Shown here one piece after another: positions 1 through 7,712 of a stretch of 13,538 nucleotides of DNA (positions are counted from its first letter, which is position 1; each line of letters starts with the position of its first letter). This DNA is from Sutterella sp. UBA1442. GTDB lineage: Bacteria; Pseudomonadota; Gammaproteobacteria; Burkholderiales; Burkholderiaceae_F. A program made the position numbers and the translations under genes. The stretch covers positions 435-13,972 of the forward strand of contig DCTK01000068.1 in NCBI GenBank assembly GCA_002329575.1. The letters run 5' to 3'. The notes under the pieces were generated by a model. That model had not been told where the DNA came from. It saw nothing but the letters and a program-made list of their open reading frames with translations, and searched no databases.

Positions 1-133
1 TCCTGCTCGCTTATCTGTGAAAATGGGTAACAAAACTTGAAAAAATTCTTTAGAATTCGCAGGTTATTCTAAAATTTGATGAACTTCCAATTGCGACCCT
101 AAAGTGCTCTGTTTGAGACAGAGTTTCTCCAGA

Positions 134-1318
134 ATGATAAAACAGTTTTTTATTCTTTTATACGTCACGCTCTGTCTAGCGTTTCCTAATGCCGTTATGG
201 CCCAAAAGGCGCCTGTTATGCGTGCTCAATCTTGGATCCAAGTAGACCGTCTGACGGATACCGTTTTAGCTTCATCGAATGCTGATAAGCGTGTCAATCC
301 CGGCAACAGTGTGTTGCTGATGGTGTTATACACTGCTGAAAAAGCTATCGAAGACAACATCGTTAATCGCAATACCAAAATTACAGTCAATAACGATGCG
401 CTCAGTGTGCCTCCTTTAAATGCTGCACGTTTTTATGTTGAGCCCAATAAACCGGTCACAGTCGCAGAATTGCAAAAAGCTGTTGCTATCATGGCTGCCA
501 ACGATGCAGCAGTCGCACTGGCAGAGGGAATCGGTCGTACGCTTGAAAATTTTGTCGAGATGATGAATGAAAATGCAGCATCGCTCGGCATGAAAAATAC
601 TCACTACACATCTGTTATCGGCAGTTCTAACAAAGGTCAATATTCTAGTGCTCGTGACACACTTATCTTGGCCGATACACTTTTGAACGATTGCCCTGAA
701 TTATTGAATGTTTGGACTCAACCCGATATTAGTAATGGGCTTTTTAAACACGCCAACAGTAACCCATTTTTGTGGCGAACCGATGCTATTCGTGGTTTAC
801 ACACATCAGAATTCCAAATGAAAAATTGGACAAGCGTAGTGTATTTCTCACGTGATTATCTTGAGGGAGACACTCGCTTTTCTCGAGAACTTCTGACAGT
901 AACAATGGGGTTTGATAAAGCTGAACATAATACGACTGACACAATGAAGCTTGTTAATTGGGGAGCAGATAACTACAAAACTCTCATGCTTTATCAAGCC
1001 TACGATACAATCGATCGTATTCCAGTTGAATTAACTAATGGGGCTCGTGTCAGAGTTGGTGTTAAGGAAAGCGTTTATGTGACCTTGCCGCGAGATGCAA
1101 TATTACAAAAGGGCGCAAAAGGTTTTTCTGTGAAAGTTTCGCGATTAGATCCCCTTGTCGCTCCGATTAAAAAGGATGAAAAAATCGGCGACATGACGGT
1201 ATATTTCAATGAAAAACCGGTGGCAGAGGCCCAGCTTGTGTCTTTGCACGATGTTCAACAATCTAACTTTTGGCGCCGCCAATGGCAACGTATTAAAGCT
1301 ATTTTCGGCATGCACTAA
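134..1318 (+). CDS. PBP5-family (peptidase S11) D,D-carboxypeptidase homologue, catalytically degenerate
   Basis: Active members of this family trim the terminal D-Ala from peptidoglycan stem peptides in the periplasm. I start at the ATG at 134 because it begins a clean signal peptide (MIKQFFILLY... ending AVMA before QK). An in-frame GTG at 104 would add ten residues ahead of it and has no visible SD. The mature protein has the S11 fold region, a PBP5 C-terminal beta domain, and a Trp/Arg-rich amphipathic tail (SNFWRRQWQRIKAIFGMH) like the PBP5 membrane anchor. Gapless alignment to the family consensus shows all three active-site motifs altered (residues numbered from the GTG at 104): SxxK reads NSVL at 68-71, SxN reads AAN at 131-133, and KTG reads HTS at 233-235. 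Flanking family signatures (NDAAVALAE, LGMKNTHY, YSSARD, LLNWG-like VNWG) remain. The frame is intact, so a non-catalytic role is more likely than decay. It sits at the usual dacA position, 13 bp before ybeD. Confidence 0.88.
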   Translation: MIKQFFILLYVTLCLAFPNAVMAQKAPVMRAQSWIQVDRLTDTVLASSNADKRVNPGNSVLLMVLYTAEKAIEDNIVNRNTKITVNNDALSVPPLNAARFYVEPNKPVTVAELQKAVAIMAANDAAVALAEGIGRTLENFVEMMNENAASLGMKNTHYTSVIGSSNKGQYSSARDTLILADTLLNDCPELLNVWTQPDISNGLFKHANSNPFLWRTDAIRGLHTSEFQMKNWTSVVYFSRDYLEGDTRFSRELLTVTMGFDKAEHNTTDTMKLVNWGADNYKTLMLYQAYDTIDRIPVELTNGARVRVGVKESVYVTLPRDAILQKGAKGFSVKVSRLDPLVAPIKKDEKIGDMTVYFNEKPVAEAQLVSLHDVQQSNFWRRQWQRIKAIFGMH

Positions 1319-1331
1319 ATTGAGAAATCCC

Positions 1332-1604
1332 ATGAACGATAATCAAGAAAAAGAGTTATTAACCTTTCCTTGTGAGTTTCCGATCAAAGTGATGGGACTT
1401 AAACAGGACACTTTCGCTGAAACTATCGGTCAAGTTATTAAAGAATTTGACCCAACGTTTAACCCTGAGACCATCACCGTTCGAGATAGTCGCCAAGGTC
1501 ACTACCAAGCCCTGCAAGTGGTCGTTCATGCGACTAGCCGTGAACAACTAGACTCAATTTATATGGCCTTAACACACCATCCGATGGTCAAAGTGGTGCT
1601 CTAA
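1332..1604 (+). CDS. ybeD: YbeD / DUF493 family small protein
   Basis: The protein has 90 residues; E. coli YbeD has 87. It matches that family along its whole length: a LLTFPCEFPIKVMG start like the E. coli FPTPFTYKVMG segment, a central helix, a DSRQGHYQALQVVVHATS strand pair, and the ending MVKVVL. The family has a small ferredoxin-like fold resembling ACT regulatory domains, and its function is not firmly established. The start is the ATG at 1332 with a GAGAAA-like SD just upstream. An upstream in-frame extension only overlaps the preceding gene. ybeD follows dacA in many proteobacteria and often precedes lipB. Here dacA-ybeD is kept and menA takes the third place. Confidence 0.9.
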   Translation: MNDNQEKELLTFPCEFPIKVMGLKQDTFAETIGQVIKEFDPTFNPETITVRDSRQGHYQALQVVVHATSREQLDSIYMALTHHPMVKVVL

Positions 1605-1606
1605 TC

Positions 1607-2533
1607 GTGAATCTCGATGACATCAAACCCGGCTCGCCTGCAGCTTGGCTATTAGCCATTCGTCCAAAAACTTTTGGTGTTGCTGTCTCGCCTGTTATAG
1701 CAGCATTGGCTGTAACCTTATCCGATACCGGCAAAATTAATGTGCTTGTAGCCGTTTTAACGGCACTTTTAGCAATATTAATGCAAGCCATCACCAACAT
1801 GGAAAATGATGCTGGCTATAGCAAACGTAAGGCCGAGCGAGGAAATCGAAAAGGCTTACCACGTGCGACCTCTCTTGGGTTGTTGTCGGTTCCTGAGGTT
1901 GAGTTAGCCATTAAACTTACGGGACTTATTGCGCTTGCCATTACAGGCTATTTCATCTACATCACACACTGGGTGTTTCTTTTAATAACCGTTGCTTCCA
2001 TTGCCGCAGCCTACCTCTACATGGGAGGACCTAAGCCCATCGCATATTCGCCTTACGGAGAAATTGTTGTTTTTATCTTCTTTGGACTAACAGCGGTCTG
2101 CGGCACCTATTATCTACAGCTCTCCGATGTCTCCATGACTGTGACTATTGTCGGTTGTGCGTTGGGGCTGATGGCAGCGGCTGTGTTATGTGTAAATAAC
2201 TACCGCGATCGTAAACATGACGAGTCCATTGAGCGTTATACGATGGCAGTTGTACTTGGTAAAGAGCTATCCATCCTCGCCTACAAAATGATGCTATACG
2301 TCCCCTATGGATTGATGTTATGCATCGTAGCACTGGACTCCAGCCGCTATCCGTATTTATTAAGTTGGGTAACCTTGCCGATAGCGTTGAAATTACCGAA
2401 AGATCTCGCCAACAAAGATGGACTTGAGCTCAATGGCACTTTATTTGCCACAGTTAAACTAGAGGTACTTTTCGCCCTGACGCTTACGTTAGGCGCCATT
2501 ATTCACGCCTATCTTCGTTGGTTCAGTCTATAA
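1607..2533 (+). CDS. menA: 1,4-dihydroxy-2-naphthoate polyprenyltransferase (UbiA superfamily)
   Basis: MenA joins 1,4-dihydroxy-2-naphthoate to a polyprenyl diphosphate in the inner membrane, giving demethylmenaquinone. The 308-residue product is a string of hydrophobic segments with short loops. It shows MenA-type signatures: NMENDAGY at 64-71, YMGGPKPIAYSPYGEIVVF at 138-156, and the second Asp motif NNYRDRKHD at 197-205, followed by the usual T-x-A-V-x-L-G. In the first motif the family pattern NDxxD reads NDAGY, so the second Asp is Tyr. The start is a GTG two bases after the ybeD stop, consistent with translational coupling in one operon. Other UbiA enzymes (UbiA, heme O synthase) fit less well because the GGP...GE..VF loop is MenA-like. 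The substrate is inferred from family resemblance. Confidence 0.85.
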   Translation: MNLDDIKPGSPAAWLLAIRPKTFGVAVSPVIAALAVTLSDTGKINVLVAVLTALLAILMQAITNMENDAGYSKRKAERGNRKGLPRATSLGLLSVPEVELAIKLTGLIALAITGYFIYITHWVFLLITVASIAAAYLYMGGPKPIAYSPYGEIVVFIFFGLTAVCGTYYLQLSDVSMTVTIVGCALGLMAAAVLCVNNYRDRKHDESIERYTMAVVLGKELSILAYKMMLYVPYGLMLCIVALDSSRYPYLLSWVTLPIALKLPKDLANKDGLELNGTLFATVKLEVLFALTLTLGAIIHAYLRWFSL

Positions 2534-2536
2534 AAA

Positions 2537-2573
2537 ACAAGGGCTAATGCTCTGGGAGCATATTAACCCTTGT
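2537..2573 (-). terminator. Hairpin terminator between convergent menA and dolP
   Basis: The outer arms ACAAGGG (2537-2543) and CCCTTGT (2567-2573) pair, and the stem continues through TAAT/ATTA and GCTC/GAGC with a small bulge. On the minus strand the stem runs straight into a T run (A run at 2532-2537 on the plus strand), so it is a good intrinsic terminator for the lipoprotein gene. For menA on the plus strand there is no U tract, so it may only act as a 3' stem. Confidence 0.75.
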
Positions 2574-2597
2574 CTAACACAATAAAATCAGCTTTAG

Positions 2598-3299
2598 CTA
2601 TTGTAGACGAACCTCTGTTGTCCCAGTTGTCTCAACATTATTTGTTGTTAATGCCGACTCAGAAGTGTGTTGCGCAGCTGGACTCGTTACCAACTTCATA
2701 CGCTCATCAACCTCTGCTTGTGAGAGGATTTCAAAAGCTGTCACAACACCTCTAACGCCAGAAACTCGAGAAGCTATATTAGCGGTCTTAGCAGCTTCTT
2801 GAGACGTCACTAAACCCATCAGATAAACGATATCTCGATCCACGGTCACTTTCATTTGGTTAAGTGAAATGTCGCCCGTGGCAATAATTTGAGAGCGAAC
2901 CTTCCCAGCTAAAGTCGAATCAGACATTCTTTGAGTTAAGGTCGTTACAGGGCCAACCCAAAGTTCGTTAATTACGCTAGAGACTTCAAGGCTATTGCGT
3001 GCGATCTGACCCGCAAGTTGCTTATCCGCTTCAGTAGCGACTTCACCAGTGAGCAAAATACGCCTGTTGTAGCTCGTCACGGTTAAGTGAATATTGTCTT
3101 TGATTTGCTGAGTAATCTCGTAATGCACCCGACTTTCCATTACGTTATCAGCCATCTGAGCACCCGTTGTACGTCGATCAGTTGTCACCAAGGCTGTTGT
3201 ACCAACCGCTCCGCCCACGACCAATGGTACACATGCTGTTAAACTTACCGAACCAATGGCCGCAGCTGAGAGCACTATTAAAAAAGTCTTTACGCGCAT
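2598..3299 (-). CDS. dolP: Dual BON-domain outer-membrane lipoprotein, DolP/YraP family
   Basis: The 233-residue product starts with a lipoprotein signal peptide ending in the lipobox LTAC (Cys23). No Asp follows the Cys, which favours the outer membrane. A Gly/Val-rich linker (VGGAVGTTALVTTDRRTTG) like that of E. coli YraP follows. Then come two BON domains, at roughly 54-116 (NRRILLTGEV core) and 125-194 (DIVYLMGLVTSQEA, IASRVSGVRGVVTAFE). Residues 195-233 form a Ser/Thr-rich tail beyond the usual end of the family. DolP supports outer-membrane integrity and binds anionic phospholipid at division sites in E. coli. The start has a clear AAGGAG at 3307-3312. In many proteobacteria dolP lies next to diaA; here it stands alone beside oriC. 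Confidence 0.88.
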   Translation of the reverse strand: MRVKTFLIVLSAAAIGSVSLTACVPLVVGGAVGTTALVTTDRRTTGAQMADNVMESRVHYEITQQIKDNIHLTVTSYNRRILLTGEVATEADKQLAGQIARNSLEVSSVINELWVGPVTTLTQRMSDSTLAGKVRSQIIATGDISLNQMKVTVDRDIVYLMGLVTSQEAAKTANIASRVSGVRGVVTAFEILSQAEVDERMKLVTSPAAQHTSESALTTNNVETTGTTEVRLQ

Positions 3300-3327
3300 A
3301 TCTACGCTCCTTACTAAAACTTTTAAC

Positions 3328-3333
3328 AGTATA
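3328..3333 (-). promoter_or_regulatory. Probable -10 element of the dolP promoter
   Basis: TATACT on the minus strand, about 30 bp before the dolP start codon. No good -35 hexamer is visible 16-18 bp upstream, so this is a weak or activator-dependent candidate. Confidence 0.35.
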
Positions 3334-3399
3334 GCCCGTGTTAAATCCTTTAAACGTTAATTTTTATATTTAAAAACATTTCTGCGTCATTAAAACCTA

Positions 3400-3498
3400 T
3401 GTGGAAAAGATCTGAACAAACCAGTGGATAACAACAAGCGGTTTGTGGATAACTCAGAAATGTGGAAAAAGCTCAAAAGTTATCCACAATAATTCACA
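3400..3498. promoter_or_regulatory. Left DnaA-box cluster
   Basis: Six boxes in 99 bp. On the minus strand: 3400-3408, 3423-3431, 3444-3452 (perfect) and 3461-3469, spaced 23, 21 and 17 bp, close to two helical turns. On the plus strand: 3480-3488 (perfect) and 3490-3498. The spacing suggests an ordered DnaA assembly platform. Confidence 0.75.
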
Positions 3499-3540
3499 AG
3501 TAATCCCAAGGTTTACCAACGATTTTATCCACAACTTTCT

Positions 3541-3660
3541 AACAACCTATCTATTTGATTTATAAAATAAAATCTAACTTATCCACAGATTTTTTTAGAC
3601 TTATTATTATTACGATTAAATTTAAATATAAATAAAGAAGTTAATAGTGAAAACCCGGCT
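3541..3660. other. AT-rich DNA-unwinding element candidate
   Basis: This is almost purely A/T, with runs such as TTTATAAAATAAAAT and AAATTTAAATATAAATAAA. It includes a perfect DnaA box at 3579-3587 and, 13 bp further on, four TTA triplets at 3601-3612. It is the lowest-stability stretch in the window by eye and lies between the box clusters. Confidence 0.65.
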
Positions 3661-3719
3661 CAATGAAATTACCTAACCAATGAATAGTTTCTAAGATAAC
3701 AAAATTGAGAAGTGGAAAT

Positions 3720-3743
3720 TGTGGATAACTTTGGGGATAAAGT
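3720..3743. repeat. oriC two-box module, copy 1
   Basis: A 24-bp direct repeat shared with 3921-3944 (22 of 24 bases identical). It holds a perfect minus-strand DnaA box (3720-3728), three bases, then a second one-mismatch box TGGGGATAA (3732-3740). The second half also forms the inverted repeat AACTTT...AAAGTT. Confidence 0.75.
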
Positions 3744-3883
3744 TTGGATTGTTCTGCAAGTGACTGTTCTAACAAGAAAAAAGAATTAACTCGCATTATT
3801 ATGAGAGTTTTAACTATCTTGTTGATTTTAAAACATTTTTCTTTATCCAGATAACACTCAATATCCTGAGTTTTAAACAAAAA

Positions 3884-3914
3884 ACCCCATCTTTTCAGTG
3901 CTTGAAAGAGGGGT
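3884..3914 (-). terminator. Intrinsic terminator of the gyrB/nucleotidase transcript, inside oriC
   Basis: On the minus strand ACCCC pairs with GGGGT, and the stem continues through a TCTTTC/GAAA-type segment with single-base bulges. The stem is followed by TTTTTTG (A run 3879-3884 on the plus strand). It lies 97-127 bp past the nucleotidase stop, between the two right-hand DnaA-box modules, and would stop transcripts before they enter the AT-rich core. On the plus strand the stem is followed by A residues, so it is not a plus-strand terminator. Confidence 0.7.
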
Positions 3915-3920
3915 AAAAAA

Positions 3921-3944
3921 TGTGGATAACTTTGTGCATAAAGT
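3921..3944. repeat. oriC two-box module, copy 2
   Basis: The second copy of the 24-bp module at 3720-3743. It holds a perfect box (3921-3929) and, three bases later, TGTGCATAA (3933-3941), which matches TTATNCACA on the minus strand. The copies begin 201 bp apart. Confidence 0.75.
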
Positions 3945-3962
3945 GGAAAGTCTTAGAAGGAT

Positions 3963-4002
3963 AAAGCGATACCCGTTCGTTGATTTGAACAGATATCGCT
4001 TT
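3963..4002 (-). terminator. Hairpin just after the 5'-nucleotidase stop
   Basis: AAAGCGATA (3963-3971) pairs perfectly with TATCGCTTT (3994-4002). An inner GTTC/GAAC stem sits across a symmetrical 3x3 internal loop. The hairpin begins 8 bases past the stop on the minus strand but lacks a real U tract. It may be a 3'-protecting stem or a weak terminator ahead of the stronger one at 3884-3914. Confidence 0.5.
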
Positions 4003-4010
4003 CAGTCGGA

Positions 4011-4979
4011 TTAGAGAGACTCGTATTGGTTGATTAAAGCCGAAATAGAACTTTCTTTAGTAATTCCAAACGGAATTAAAACACTGGGTACAGCATCGGC
4101 TGTCGATTGAAGATGTTGAATCTGATCATCAAAGAAAATATGAGGCCGTAGTTGCTCTAAAACGTATTTTTTAGGCATTCCGTCCATTAAGAAAAGTTCA
4201 GCAGCATTCATCCCCCAACTTTTAAGGGTTGTGATCAAACGTTCTTCACTCGGAGCCCCTCGAGCAGTCACAATAGATATACGAATGACAGGTTCGTAGT
4301 AAGGATCGTTATGCCCGCGCTTTTCCATATCCAGTTGTTGGAAATAGGCCAACTTTTTGAAAAGCTCCGTTAGTGGGCCAGCATTATGAGGAGAATTCAC
4401 CAAGCTGGATTCGTACTCCTGAAATCCTTCTAACCCGGCTTTTTTGAATTGCTTTTCGCTGTCATCGTCAATGACTACACCATCAAAGTCAAAAGCAATG
4501 CGTAGCCCATGATCTGATTCGTCATCTTTGACTTGAGTGGGAAGTACGAGACCAGCCGGGTAGCCTAGTTGAGTTGCTTCTAAAACACTTTGACTGTTAG
4601 CACTTAAAAATAATGATGCCCCATATGCTTTCATATAGGGAAAAGTCGGTTGACCGGAAGTAAATGCACCGCCTCGAATGGGTAATTTGTAGTGCTTACA
4701 GGAGTAAAAGAAGCGTTGTCCGGACTCCGGACTGTTTCTAGACAGTACTATTACACGAAATGGTGGTTCTTCTTTTGGGAAGTATTCGTTCAGGCTAAGT
4801 AGCCGCCGGATAAAAGGAAAAGCAACCCCGGGAGCTAAAGGCGTTTGAGCGTGTTGTATTTGATAGTCGCGGTACGCCTCAATCCCCTCTTGTTCAAAGA
4901 TACTATGTTCGGCTTCTAAGTCAAACAATGCTCGAGAGGAAACCGCAACGACTAATTGTTCGGGTTTTAATTGTTGCAT
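4011..4979 (-). CDS. Cytosolic 5'-nucleotidase, NT5C1 family (PF06189 type)
   Basis: The family hydrolyses nucleoside 5'-monophosphates in the cytoplasm. I start at the ATG at 4979 because AGAGG (4985-4989) lies five bases before it and the product then begins at the conserved VVAVSSRALFDLE block. A TTG at 5021 would add 14 residues with no SD. The 322-residue product matches NT5C1 proteins along its length: APGVAFPFIRRLL at 49-61, and a HAD-like site with IAFDFDGVV (D164, D166), VTAR (T238), GMPKK (about K270/K271) and HIFFDDQ (D284, D285). There is no signal peptide. It lies 78 bp after gyrB on the same strand, probably as the last gene of that operon. A nucleotidase here may link nucleotide pools to replication, but that is only inference; the exact substrate cannot be read from the sequence. 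Confidence 0.87.
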   Translation of the reverse strand: MQQLKPEQLVVAVSSRALFDLEAEHSIFEQEGIEAYRDYQIQHAQTPLAPGVAFPFIRRLLSLNEYFPKEEPPFRVIVLSRNSPESGQRFFYSCKHYKLPIRGGAFTSGQPTFPYMKAYGASLFLSANSQSVLEATQLGYPAGLVLPTQVKDDESDHGLRIAFDFDGVVIDDDSEKQFKKAGLEGFQEYESSLVNSPHNAGPLTELFKKLAYFQQLDMEKRGHNDPYYEPVIRISIVTARGAPSEERLITTLKSWGMNAAELFLMDGMPKKYVLEQLRPHIFFDDQIQHLQSTADAVPSVLIPFGITKESSISALINQYESL

Positions 4980-4998
4980 ACTGGCCTCTATCGTAATG

Positions 4999-5032
4999 TT
5001 TCGAAGCCGCTGTCGAAACAACGACTTCGAAA
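4999..5032 (-). promoter_or_regulatory. Hairpin in the gyrB-nucleotidase gap
   Basis: TTTCGAAG (4999-5006) pairs with CTTCGAAA (5025-5032), with an alternative inner GTCG/CGAC stem. It has no U tract. It could set the relative expression of the nucleotidase by processing or partial termination. Confidence 0.4.
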
Positions 5033-5057
5033 TCCAGATTGTTAAAAGGCCGACAGG

Positions 5058-7577
<2,520 letters not shown>

Positions 7578-7606
7578 TTAATATTTTTTAGGACGTTTTC
7601 TTTCAA
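7578..7606 (-). promoter_or_regulatory. Predicted gyrB sigma70-type promoter
   Basis: On the minus strand TTGAAA (7601-7606) is followed after 17 bp by TATTAA (7578-7583). The -10 ends 27 bp upstream of the ATG. The -35 and spacer lie inside an imperfect inverted repeat, TAGGAC at 7589-7594 and GTCCTA at 7616-7621. Confidence 0.5.
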
Positions 7607-7652
7607 AAAACACTTGTCCTAAATGACTGAAATCGAGCATTCAATTGATACG

Positions 7653-7684
7653 ACACCCGCTCTAACTGATGCTAGGGCGGGTGT
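7653..7684 (-). terminator. Hairpin between dnaN and gyrB
   Basis: ACACCCGCTCTA (7653-7664) pairs with TAGGGCGGGTGT (7673-7684), a 12-bp stem with one G-U pair and an 8-nt loop. It is GC-rich compared with its surroundings but has no U tract on the minus strand. It may be a weak terminator or an mRNA-stability stem that uncouples gyrB from dnaA-dnaN. Confidence 0.55.
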
Positions 7685-7712
7685 GTTTCAAAGCTCGCTC
7701 AGTGAGTGCGCA

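Larger units (their letters stand above)
3398..3945. other. oriC: Probable chromosomal replication origin (oriC)
   Basis: This gene-free stretch holds six perfect TTATCCACA boxes: 3444-3452 (minus), 3480-3488 (plus), 3525-3533 (plus), 3579-3587 (plus), 3720-3728 (minus) and 3921-3929 (minus). One TTATGCACA fits TTATNCACA (3933-3941, minus). Boxes with one mismatch are at 3400-3408, 3423-3431, 3461-3469, 3490-3498, 3732-3740 and 3843-3851. A very AT-rich core lies between the left and right groups (3541-3660). Boxes left of the core switch from minus to plus orientation at about 3470, so they converge; those on the right mostly point the other way. Only one GATC is seen (3409), so there is no dense Dam/SeqA pattern. 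Density, AT core and proximity to dnaA/dnaN/gyrB support oriC. The exact opening site is inferred. Confidence 0.85.

Noticed and set aside
2570..2755. A 61-codon plus-strand reading frame
   Set aside because: It is antisense to the 3' end of the dolP coding region, which has clear domain support.
3641..3880. A 79-codon minus-strand reading frame inside oriC
   Set aside because: It is built from AT-rich DNA and DnaA boxes, has no SD or recognisable family, and overlaps the origin elements.
4980..5021. Upstream TTG start for the 5'-nucleotidase
   Set aside because: It has no SD and adds residues not typical of the family; the ATG at 4979 has AGAGG and starts just before the conserved block.
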